DNA from: Subtercola sp.
GTDB lineage: Bacteria > Actinomycetota > Actinomycetes > Actinomycetales > Microbacteriaceae
NCBI GenBank assembly: GCA_025463745.1
Contig: JAODBB010000189.1
Coordinates: 1 to 40,033 of the forward strand
Length of the DNA stretch: 40,033 nucleotides
Reading direction: 5' to 3'
Under the pieces are notes generated by a model. That model was not told the DNA's origin. It did no database searches and saw nothing but the letters and a program-made list of their open reading frames with translations. Made by a program: the position numbers and the translations under genes. Shown here piece by piece: positions 1 through 6,421 of this stretch; within the stretch, counting starts at the first letter, position 1; each line of letters starts with the position of its first letter.

Positions 1-132
1 CCCACCTCCTACCTCGCCGGGCAAGGCGCCCGTCTGGGTCGCGATGGGCGGGTGCACATCGAGCAACTCGGGGCGCAGGTCTGGGTCGGCGGAGACGGCG
101 TCACGTGTATCGCCGGCACGGTCATCCTCTAG
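1..132 (+). CDS. PhzF family protein, C-terminal fragment (5' end outside window)
   Basis: An open frame enters from the left edge and stops at TAG 130-132, giving 43 residues. The segment reads Q-G-x-x-L-G-R-D-G-R-V-H followed by V-W-V-G-G and a hydrophobic end. That is the typical last stretch of PhzF/YddE-type proteins (diaminopimelate-epimerase fold, often annotated as phenazine biosynthesis-like isomerases). The catalytic N-terminal half is not in the window, so neither activity nor substrate can be judged. Family assignment rests only on this C-terminal pattern. Confidence 0.6.
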   Translation, partial: PTSYLAGQGARLGRDGRVHIEQLGAQVWVGGDGVTCIAGTVIL

Positions 133-310
133 CGACGGCCCAGCTACCGCACGCCGCTCGTCGAGTCGCGGGTTCGGGTTGGTCGCACGGCTGGTGACGA
201 GCCGAAACTCGTAGCTCGATCATCCATTCGCCAGCCGGCGACGGCAACCGCGGACTCGCACCGAGGCCGGCCCGCAGCTCGCGCACCCCGCGGCATGCGA
301 TGATGAATCG

Positions 311-1519
311 GTGACACCCCAGCTCCCCGACAGCGTGCGTGCTCGCCGCCGGCGCTGGCCCGTGGTGCTTTTCTCCGTGGTCGCGGTGATCGTTCTGGTC
401 GCCGCGGGTCTGACGGTCGTCGAAGCGCTGGTGATCATCCGCCCGCCCGCCGTCTCGTCTCTCGCCGCCGCCAAAACGGGCCAGTGGAGCAGCGTCGCGT
501 TGCCGCAGCCGGCAGAGAACGGCGACGGTTCGGCCTACAACATTTATGTGAAGCCCGGTTCGAGCACGAATCTGATGGTCTTCTTCGGCGACGGCGGCAT
601 GAACTGGAACGAAGCGACGGCGATTCAGCCCGTCACCCTGCCGAGCAGCATTTTCGGCGGCGGCAATTTCTATACGCCGAACGTGCCGTTCTACGTGGTG
701 AACACGTTTGGTGGCATGCTTTCGACCGAGCAGCGCAACCCGTTCAGCGACTGGACCAGCGTCTATATTCCCACCACCACAGGCGACCTCGGCATCGGTG
801 ACGGCTCGGCACATTTTTTGCCCGAAACCGGCAGCAGCACTAGTGGCGGCGACGACTCGGTCACGGCGAGATTCAACGGCTACAACAACACGAATGCCGC
901 CCTCAACTGGGTCTACGCCAACGTGTCGAACCCGGCGAAGGTGCTGGTCGCGGGCTCCGGCACGGGTGGGCTCACCGCCGCATTCTGGCTCAGCAAGATC
1001 GGCGACCACTTCACCGACGCCCCGCTCTACGAGTACTCCGACAGTGCGTACTACGCCGCAACCCAGTTGCCCTACACGGTCGACCCGGTGTGGGGGGCGA
1101 GATTCGAGGGCCGGTTCGGCTACCAGTTGACCCGCAATCCGCTGAAGGATGCGGTCACGTTCAACACGGCGCGCTACGGCGACCGGCTCACCACGCTCAT
1201 CTCGCAGACCCTGCTCGACAAGACCAACGCTGCCTTCTCGGCCGACCTCGACGACGGAGGCTACTCGGCGCAGACCGGCGCCGACTGGAACTACGGCCTC
1301 AAACAGACCCTGCGCTCGCTGCAGGGCGCGGCCCAGCCACCCAACATCTTTCTCACCGATTTCGGCGCCGATGAGCATGGCGAAACCCCGCACATCCTGG
1401 CCACCAACCCCAGGTTCTGGGCCGCGACGCAAGACGGAGTCACCCTCGACCAGTGGCTGAGCGGGGCTGTCATCGACGGGCATCCGCAGTCTGCGGGCGC
1501 GGAGCTCTTGACGCAGTAG
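311..1519 (+). CDS. Membrane-anchored pectinacetylesterase/NOTUM-like protein with a degenerate nucleophile motif
   Basis: The 402-residue protein starts at GTG 311; no better in-frame start or clear Shine-Dalgarno is visible. Residues 1-16 are basic, 17-42 form one transmembrane segment, and the rest would be extracytoplasmic. The body resembles the pectinacetylesterase family: a G-D-G-G-M-N-W segment near residue 95, then N-P-F-x-D-W and T-G-D-L-G-I-G-D-G, the equivalents of the family's NPF-dwn and TGD-hxGD motifs. Where family members have S-G-C-S-A-G-G, this protein reads A-G-S-G-T-G-G, so the nucleophilic serine appears to be replaced and the family cysteines are missing. A candidate acid/histidine region, D-F-G-A-D-E-H-G, lies near residue 350. 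It may be a non-catalytic carbohydrate-binding relative or use another residue. The M18 peptidase gene follows after a tandem repeat. Confidence 0.55.
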   Translation: MTPQLPDSVRARRRRWPVVLFSVVAVIVLVAAGLTVVEALVIIRPPAVSSLAAAKTGQWSSVALPQPAENGDGSAYNIYVKPGSSTNLMVFFGDGGMNWNEATAIQPVTLPSSIFGGGNFYTPNVPFYVVNTFGGMLSTEQRNPFSDWTSVYIPTTTGDLGIGDGSAHFLPETGSSTSGGDDSVTARFNGYNNTNAALNWVYANVSNPAKVLVAGSGTGGLTAAFWLSKIGDHFTDAPLYEYSDSAYYAATQLPYTVDPVWGARFEGRFGYQLTRNPLKDAVTFNTARYGDRLTTLISQTLLDKTNAAFSADLDDGGYSAQTGADWNYGLKQTLRSLQGAAQPPNIFLTDFGADEHGETPHILATNPRFWAATQDGVTLDQWLSGAVIDGHPQSAGAELLTQ

Positions 1520-1525
1520 GAGCAT

Positions 1526-1621
1526 GCCCAGCCGGGAGCCCAACCGGAGGCCCAGCCGAGAGCCCCGCCGGAGGCCCAGCCGGGAGCCCAGTCGGGAGCG
1601 CGCCGCGAGCCCGGCGCGACA
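1526..1621. repeat. Degenerate 12-bp tandem repeat, about 8 copies
   Basis: Units are variants of GCCCAGCCGGGA (GCCCAACCGGAG, GCCCAGCCGAGA, GCCCCGCCGGAG and so on). They lie between the stop of the pectinacetylesterase-like gene and the M18 peptidase gene. The array could be read as an Arg/Pro/Ser/Glu-rich N-terminal extension of the peptidase from ATG 1524, but the family-like start is ATG 1674, so I treat it as intergenic. Confidence 0.75.
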
Positions 1622-1673
1622 AGCGTCGGCGCCGTGGGTTTGTTCGAGCGATGGTCGGTGGTTGACTGGCCTC

Positions 1674-2999
1674 ATGGATGCCGCACCCACCTACATCGAC
1701 GACTTCGCCCAGTTCATCACCGCGTCGCCCTCGTCGTATCACGCCGTGGCCGAAGTGGCCCGGCAGCTTGAGGGCGCCGGCTTCGTGCAGCTGTTCGAGA
1801 CCGACGAGTGGCCGGTGGGCGAGGCGGATGCCCGCTTCTACGTCATCCGAGACGGCGCCATCGTCGCCTGGATCACCCCGGCGGCCGCGGGCCCCACCAC
1901 CCCATTCCGTATTCTCGGCGCCCACACCGACTCCCCCGGCTTCAAACTCAAACCGAAACCCACCACCTCGTCGAACGGCTGGTTGCAGGCCGGGGTCGAG
2001 GTGTACGGCGGCCCGCTGCTCAACTCCTGGCTCGATCGTGAGCTCGAGCTCGCCGGCCGCATCGTCACCCGAGACGGCGCCGAGCACCTCGTGCGCACAG
2101 GGCCGTTCTTGCGCATACCGCAGCTGGCCATCCATCTCGACCGCGACGTCAACAACGGCCTGAAGCTCGACCGCGAACGCCACACCAGCCCCGTTTTCGG
2201 CGTCGGCGACGTGACTCAAAGCGATCTGGTCGACCACCTCGCGAGCCTGGCCGGCGGCGGCGGCAGCCTGCGGGGGGCGGATGTCGCGGGCTACGACATT
2301 CTGACCGCCGACACCGCACCTCCGCGGCGCTTCGGCCTCGACGGCCAGCTGTTCGCGGCGGGCCGCATGGACAATCTCACCTCCGTCTTCGCGGGCCTTC
2401 GTGCCCTGCTCGCGGTCGCCGCAGCCTCGAGCCCGCCCTCGTCTGGCAACTCGGCGGCCGACACCGGCATCAGCGTGCTCGCCGCATTCGACCACGAAGA
2501 GCTCGGCTCCGAGTCGCGGTCGGGGGCGAGTGGCCCGCTGCTCGACGACATTCTCACCCGAATCTCTGGCACCCTCGGCGCCACCACCGAGCAACGGCTT
2601 CGGGCCTACGCGGGCTCGTGGTGCCTCTCGGCCGATGCGGGGCATGCCGTGCATCCGAATTACCCCGAGAAGCACGACCCGGTGAACCGGCCGATCGCGG
2701 GCGGCGGCCCCTTGCTGAAGATCAACGCGAACCAGCGTTACGCGACCGATGCGCGCGGCGCCGCGCTCTTCGCCGCCGCGTGCGAACAGGCCGGTGTCGC
2801 GTACCAAGAGTTCGTATCGAACAATGACGTGCCCTGCGGCTCCACCATCGGCCCGCTCACCGCGACGCGGCTCGGCATTCGTACGGTCGACGTGGGCGTG
2901 CCGCTGCTCTCCATGCATTCGGCTCGCGAGCTGGCGCACATCGCCGACCCCCCGGCGCTCGCCGCCGCCATCACCGCGTTCTTCGCGCCCGCCGGGTAA
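1674..2999 (+). CDS. M18 family metalloaminopeptidase
   Basis: This 441-residue protein has the usual M18 (aspartyl aminopeptidase-like) length when started at ATG 1674. An upstream in-frame ATG (1524) would only add translated tandem repeat. Visible family motifs are G-A-H-T-D-S-P-G at residues 82-89 (H84 and its Asp bind zinc), D-H-E-E-L-G-S near residue 270 (catalytic and metal Glu), N-P-rich P-N-Y-P-E-K-H after it, and the C-terminal M-H-S-A-R-E metal histidine. The enzyme releases N-terminal residues, typically acidic ones, from peptides in the cytoplasm. No neighbouring gene is functionally linked. Family is secure; the exact residue preference is inferred from the family. Confidence 0.92.
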   Translation: MDAAPTYIDDFAQFITASPSSYHAVAEVARQLEGAGFVQLFETDEWPVGEADARFYVIRDGAIVAWITPAAAGPTTPFRILGAHTDSPGFKLKPKPTTSSNGWLQAGVEVYGGPLLNSWLDRELELAGRIVTRDGAEHLVRTGPFLRIPQLAIHLDRDVNNGLKLDRERHTSPVFGVGDVTQSDLVDHLASLAGGGGSLRGADVAGYDILTADTAPPRRFGLDGQLFAAGRMDNLTSVFAGLRALLAVAAASSPPSSGNSAADTGISVLAAFDHEELGSESRSGASGPLLDDILTRISGTLGATTEQRLRAYAGSWCLSADAGHAVHPNYPEKHDPVNRPIAGGGPLLKINANQRYATDARGAALFAAACEQAGVAYQEFVSNNDVPCGSTIGPLTATRLGIRTVDVGVPLLSMHSARELAHIADPPALAAAITAFFAPAG

Positions 3000-3208
3000 C
3001 CTCGGTTTCGCGCGCTCGTGAGGTCTGGTGGCTGGTGGCTGGTGGCAGAGTCACCCTCAGCCCTAGCAGACGTACGTGATGCTCTGAGCGGCACGCCTGC
3101 CTCATCGGAGGTGCCGGATGATCCTGCGCCTGAGTCGGTGTTTGCGGCACTGCAGTCCAACCCTTGCACGGGGCGGCCTGGCCTTTCGTGAGGCTTCGGC
3201 TGGTTCAG

Positions 3209-3688
3209 TCAGGCCCGCGGCGACTCGACGAGCGTCGCGAGTTGCGCCGTGACCGTACCCCAGCCGTCGTAGAAGCCGAGTTCGTCGTGGGTATCACGGT
3301 CGGCGATGTTGCGATGCATCGCGGTCGCCTCATAAAGGGTGCCCTCGGGGTGGTCGCTCAAGCTGATGATCGCCGTCATGAATGGTTCTTCGGCGGGGCG
3401 CCAGCCTTCGACGAGCGAGTTGGTGAAGACGATGCGCTCGAGTTCGTCGACCGCGAGAAAACAGCCCGAAATGTGCGGCTCGAAGTCGCCCGCATCTTCG
3501 CTGATCTGAGTGCGGAACGCGCCTCCTGGCTCGAGCACCATGTCGACGACCCTGCAGGCAGAGGGCGCGGGCACCCACCACTGTTCGAATTGGGCCGGGT
3601 CGGTCCACGCCGCCCATACCGCGCTTCGCGGTGCCCGGATGACGCGTGAAATTGTCAGGTCGAGTTCGGGGTGCTTCGTACTTGTCAT
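3209..3688 (-). CDS. SRPBCC/AHSA1-domain protein coupled to an ArsR regulator
   Basis: 159 residues, started at the ATG whose first bases overlap the stop of the upstream ArsR gene (ATGA, 3685-3688). The protein shows the AHSA1/START-like pattern: I-x-A-P-R-x-x-V-W-x-A-W-T-D-P at the N-terminus, W-W-x-P after it, the G-G-x-F/W strand, and a G-W-x-x-x-x-x-L C-terminal helix. Such proteins form a hydrophobic-ligand cavity, and many are encoded with ArsR-type repressors, as here. A longer start at 3760 would overlap the regulator by 75 bases and add an unrelated basic extension. Ligand or activity is unknown. Confidence 0.85.
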   Translation of the reverse strand: MTSTKHPELDLTISRVIRAPRSAVWAAWTDPAQFEQWWVPAPSACRVVDMVLEPGGAFRTQISEDAGDFEPHISGCFLAVDELERIVFTNSLVEGWRPAEEPFMTAIISLSDHPEGTLYEATAMHRNIADRDTHDELGFYDGWGTVTAQLATLVESPRA

Positions 3689-4035
3689 TGTGAGTCGGCT
3701 TTCGTCTGAGAGATGTCTGATGTCACGAACTGGTCGAGCCGGTCGGTTCGGCCTTCCCACAACGCACGCTGTTCGCTGAGCCAGGTGTCAACCACGTCGA
3801 ACGAAGCCCGTTCGATCGTGCAGGTGCGAACGCGCCCGACCTTGCGTGTGCGAATCCATCCGCTCTGTTCGAGAACGCGGATGTGCTTCATGAATGAGGG
3901 CAGCGCCATGTCGAACGGCCGTGCCAGCTCGCCGATCGACGCCGGGCCCCGGCTGAGGCGCCTGAGTACGGTGCGCCGTGTGGGGTCGGCCAGAGCCTGG
4001 AAGACGCCATCCGCAAGAGTCGAATACTGAGCCAT
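3685..4035 (-). CDS. ArsR-family winged-helix transcriptional regulator
   Basis: 116 residues from ATG 4035. It begins with the standard ArsR pattern (F-x-A-L-A-D-P-T-R-R-x-V-L-R-R-L) followed by S-I-G-E-L-A and a recognition helix around S-F-M-K-H-I-R-V-L-E, then a wing with R-T-x-K-x-G-R-V-R. No metal-binding ELCVCDL-type cysteine box is visible, so it is probably one of the non-metal ArsR proteins paired with SRPBCC genes. Its stop overlaps the start of the SRPBCC gene, so the two are likely translationally coupled and co-regulated. An upstream in-frame start (4068) would place the coding region across the probable promoter. Confidence 0.88.
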   Translation of the reverse strand: MAQYSTLADGVFQALADPTRRTVLRRLSRGPASIGELARPFDMALPSFMKHIRVLEQSGWIRTRKVGRVRTCTIERASFDVVDTWLSEQRALWEGRTDRLDQFVTSDISQTKADSQ

Positions 4036-4080
4036 AAGGCAAAGTATCACGCGCCAGACACTAAGCACAAGGGCTAAGTA
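4036..4080 (-). promoter_or_regulatory. Candidate promoter/operator of the arsR-SRPBCC pair
   Basis: Read on the minus strand, TTGTGC is followed after about 16 bases by GATACT, about 10 bases before the arsR ATG. This would give a very short or absent leader. The stretch also carries two CTTAG half-sites separated by eight bases (ACTTAG...CTTAGTG), which could be an autoregulatory ArsR site. This is an eye-read prediction only. Confidence 0.35.
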
Positions 4081-4213
4081 TCGGCGCAGACCTGGCTGCG
4101 TGTCAGGCCGACGAAATGTCCTCGTTTATGCCGACTGTGCTCGCCGTGCGGCGCCCGTATTCTGATCGGGCGGACTGGAATCGACGTGAAGCCAGTGGCC
4201 GACAGGACGTGAC

Positions 4214-4321
4214 ATGACAAACGGTAGACCCGGCGCCACCCGTTACTGGCCCCAGATTCTGACCATCGGCGTCTTGGTTCTCACAGGCGTCGTCGCCTAC
4301 ATCATCATTTCGCCGAGCTAG
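4214..4321 (+). CDS. Small single-pass membrane protein (35 aa)
   Basis: ATG 4214 to TAG 4321 encodes 35 residues: a polar N-terminus (M-T-N-G-R-P-G-A-T-R-Y-W-P-Q) and one continuous hydrophobic helix from about residue 15 to 32 (I-L-T-I-G-V-L-V-L-T-G-V-V-A-Y-I-I-I), ending S-P-S. An AGGA sequence lies about seven bases upstream of the start (gacAGGAcgtgacATG). Small proteins of this layout are common between larger actinobacterial genes. No family is recognised and the function is unknown; the call rests on the ribosome site and the clean helix. Confidence 0.5.
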   Translation: MTNGRPGATRYWPQILTIGVLVLTGVVAYIIISPS

Positions 4322-4470
4322 CACTGTGCGAGCTTCCGGCCCGCTGGCACGACGAGAAACGCTTCGATGACCTGAGCTTGCTGAGCCCCACCCCTCGAAC
4401 GCGAGGCCCGGCGCATTCAGCGGGCCAGAACCGAGGCACGCAACGGGGGGTACTCACCCAGCAAGCGGAG

Positions 4471-4489
4471 TTAGGCTTGCCTTACCAAT
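4471..4489 (+). promoter_or_regulatory. DtxR/IdeR-type iron box upstream of the siderophore-interacting protein gene
   Basis: The 19 bases starting TTAGGCTTGCCTTACC match about 15 of 19 positions of the DtxR/IdeR consensus (TTAGGTTAGCCTAACCTAA), centred 25 bases before the ATG at 4505. This position is typical for iron-dependent repression. It fits the downstream gene, whose family handles ferric siderophores. Confidence 0.75.
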
Positions 4490-4504
4490 CGAAAGAAGTC
4501 GCCG

Positions 4505-5365
4505 ATGGATTCGCAAACTGTGCCAGACGTCACTCGGCCGCCGAGGCGCGCCGGCCGCCCGCAGACCACGCTCGAGGTCGTGCGTCGTGAGCAGCTCAGC
4601 CCGCACCTCGTGCGCCTCACGTTCGGTGGCCCGGCATTCGACGCCTTCGTTCCGAAGTTCGCGACCGATCAGTACGTCAAGGTGTACTTCGCCAAGCCAG
4701 AGCTCGGCCTGACCCGGCCGTACGATCTCGAGTCGCTGCGTGAGACTCTTGCTCCTGACGACCTGCCTGTGACGCGCACGTACACCGTCCGCTCGTTCGA
4801 CCTGGCGGCGAAAACCCTCGCGATCGAGTTCGTTGTGCATGGCGACGACGGTATCGCCGGCCCGTGGGCGGCTTCGGCCCAGCCCGGTGATCTTCTCACC
4901 TTCTCTGGACCAGGTGGCAACTACGCACCCGACCCCACCGCAGGCTGGCACCTCTTCGCGGGAGACCAATCGGCCCTGCCCGCCATCGCTGCGGCCCTCG
5001 GCGCGCTGCCGGCCGACGCCATCGGTCTGGCCTTTCTCGAGGTGGGCGACTCCGCCGACGTCTTCGAGCTGGATGCTCCCGCCGGCGTCACTCTGAACTG
5101 GCTCTTCAGCGGCGGCACCGAACCGGGCACCTCCACCGCACTCCGCGACGCGATCGCGGGTTCGGTGTGGCCGCAATCACGGCCGCACATCTTCGCGCAC
5201 GGAGAACGTGGGGCGATGAAGTCGCTGCGCGATCACTTTCGCGAGCGTGGAGTCACCCGTGACCAGCTCTCGCTCTCGGGCTACTGGGCCGCCGGCCGCG
5301 CCGAAGACCGCTTTCAGGCCGAGAAGCGCGAGCCGATCGGCCAGATCGACCCCGTCTCCGACTGA
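4505..5365 (+). CDS. Siderophore-interacting protein (FAD-dependent ferric-siderophore reductase family)
   Basis: 286 residues from ATG 4505, preceded by a purine-rich AAAGAAG. An N-terminal FAD-binding barrel carries R-T-Y-T-V-R-S at residues 91-97 (family RxYTxR flavin site) and a V-V-H-G-D-D-G-x-A-G-P segment. A C-terminal NAD(P)H-binding domain follows with G-D-Q-S-A-L-P-A-I, and the protein ends with the family's S-G-Y-W-A-A-G-R-A-E-D. Family members reduce ferric-siderophore complexes in the cytoplasm to release iron. The iron box directly upstream agrees with expression under iron limitation. No siderophore importer genes are adjacent. The 15 bases ending at its stop are repeated three times. 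Confidence 0.92.
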   Translation: MDSQTVPDVTRPPRRAGRPQTTLEVVRREQLSPHLVRLTFGGPAFDAFVPKFATDQYVKVYFAKPELGLTRPYDLESLRETLAPDDLPVTRTYTVRSFDLAAKTLAIEFVVHGDDGIAGPWAASAQPGDLLTFSGPGGNYAPDPTAGWHLFAGDQSALPAIAAALGALPADAIGLAFLEVGDSADVFELDAPAGVTLNWLFSGGTEPGTSTALRDAIAGSVWPQSRPHIFAHGERGAMKSLRDHFRERGVTRDQLSLSGYWAAGRAEDRFQAEKREPIGQIDPVSD

Positions 5366-5395
5366 CCCGTCTCCGACTGACCCGTCTGCGACTGA
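5351..5395. repeat. Stop-codon-containing 15-bp tandem repeat, 3 copies
   Basis: Unit CCCGTCTCCGACTGA: copy 1 (5351-5365) is exactly the last five codons of the siderophore-interacting protein gene including TGA, copy 2 is identical, and copy 3 differs at one base. Each copy repeats the in-frame stop. Confidence 0.9.
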
Positions 5396-5422
5396 TCGGC
5401 GGCGATTGATCCGCCGCCGATC
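5394..5422 (+). terminator. Strong hairpin, probable transcription terminator
   Basis: GATCGGCGGCG pairs perfectly with CGCCGCCGATC across a 7-base loop (11-bp stem), 29 bases after the siderophore-interacting gene stop. No T-run follows, which is common for actinobacterial terminators. A second hairpin (GCACAGCC-tt-GGCTGTGC, 5433-5450) stands right behind it. Confidence 0.55.
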
Positions 5423-5456
5423 CATCGTCAGAGCACAGCCTTGGCTGTGCGATCAA

Positions 5457-5477
5457 AATGTTACGATAGTTAACATT
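5457..5477. promoter_or_regulatory. AT-rich palindrome, candidate operator upstream of the isochorismatase-like gene
   Basis: AATGTTA-N7-TAACATT is a perfect 7-bp inverted repeat in an otherwise GC-rich region, with a possible -10 (TACGAT) inside it. It lies about 190 bases before the isochorismatase-like ATG, so the link to that gene is plausible but not proven. Confidence 0.45.
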
Positions 5478-5668
5478 CCCGAACTAATGATGATCGCGAG
5501 AACAGAGCCCAAGACCGTCGCAGGCGAGCATCCTGTCGTGCCCGGTCGGCCGACCAGGGGTCGGTGTGAGCAAGCAGACACAGGCGATACCCTCTCCTCG
5601 CAATCGGCCATTCTGCTGCTCGAACGGGCCCACCCGACATTCAGCCCTCAGCCCACCAAGGAATCACC

Positions 5669-6238
5669 ATGGCCCTCACGACTCTCGACCACCGCACCGC
5701 CCTCGTCATCATCGACCTGCAGAACGGAGTCGTCGGCCTGAACACCGTGCATCCCACCGCCGACATCGTGGCGCGGTCTGTCACCCTCGCCGAATCGTTT
5801 CGCGAGCACGGCCTGCCCGTCGTTCTCGTGAACGTGAACGGTCGGCCGCCCGGCCGAACCGACCGCAGCCCGGCCGCAGGCGCTCTCGCCTTTGCGGCCG
5901 GCTGGGACGAACTGGTACCCGAGCTGGCACCACAGCACGATGACCTTCTGATCACAAAGCAGACGGGCAGCGCCTTTCCGAACACCGGTCTTCACGAAGC
6001 GCTCACGGCGAAGGGTGTGACGCACATCGTGCTGGCGGGAATCTCGACAAGCAACGGTGTCGAATCGACGGCAAAGTCGGCCTTCGAACTGGGCTACAAC
6101 GTCACGGTGGCAGTGGATGCCGTGACCGACGCCAGTGAAGAGAACCACAATCACTCCCTCACCCGCGCACTGCCGAGCCTTTCCGAAACCGGCACCACCG
6201 ACGACATCCTCGCCCTGCTGGCCAACACTCGGTCGTGA
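5669..6238 (+). CDS. Isochorismatase-like (cysteine hydrolase superfamily) protein
   Basis: 189 residues from ATG 5669, preceded by CAAGGA. The Rossmann-like core shows I-I-D-L-Q-N-G with catalytic Asp16, I-T-K-Q-T-G-S-A-F with Lys97, and G-I-S-T-S-N-G-V-E-S-T-A near 124-135. The usual nucleophilic Cys of nicotinamidase/carbamoylase members is Gly130 here, as in true isochorismatases of the PhzD type, so thiol chemistry is not expected. The reaction could be vinyl-ether hydrolysis, but no isochorismate pathway genes are nearby, so the substrate is unknown. It stands alone, with its own promoter region and a candidate palindromic operator. Confidence 0.82.
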   Translation: MALTTLDHRTALVIIDLQNGVVGLNTVHPTADIVARSVTLAESFREHGLPVVLVNVNGRPPGRTDRSPAAGALAFAAGWDELVPELAPQHDDLLITKQTGSAFPNTGLHEALTAKGVTHIVLAGISTSNGVESTAKSAFELGYNVTVAVDAVTDASEENHNHSLTRALPSLSETGTTDDILALLANTRS

Positions 6239-6326
6239 GCACGCCCGGCACCCCTGCGGAGCCGGCTATCCCGACACACCACTCGACCCCGGCAGATCCT
6301 TCTGCCCGGCGGGCGCAGCGCGCCAG

Positions 6327-6383
6327 CTGAGGATGAGCGGGCCGCGGTGGCAGACTTGGTCTCCGTTACGCGCTCATCCTCAG
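6327..6383. repeat. Perfect 13-bp inverted repeat upstream of the lactonase-like gene
   Basis: CTGAGGATGAGCG at 6327-6339 and its exact complement CGCTCATCCTCAG at 6371-6383 enclose 31 bases. The right arm ends 38 bases before the ATG at 6422. It could be an operator pair, a leader hairpin or a terminator of the preceding gene. Confidence 0.8.
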
Positions 6384-6421
6384 TCAGCATGCGGCGAACG
6401 TGCGGCTGCCAGACTAGACGC

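Noticed and set aside
1524-1673. N-terminal extension of the M18 peptidase
   Set aside because: It would only translate the 12-bp tandem repeat and a non-conserved segment; the family start is ATG 1674.
122-1690. Long minus-strand open frame (about 520 codons) across the pectinacetylesterase-like gene
   Set aside because: Arg/Gly/Val-rich shadow of the plus-strand gene in GC-rich DNA; no domain pattern, and it spans the tandem repeat.
1470-2939. Long minus-strand open frame over the M18 peptidase gene
   Set aside because: The plus-strand frame has the full set of M18 motifs; the antisense frame has none.
5351-5422. Possible CRISPR or integron-type repeat array because of tandem units and hairpins
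   Set aside because: Only three 15-bp units without spacers and no cas or integrase genes.
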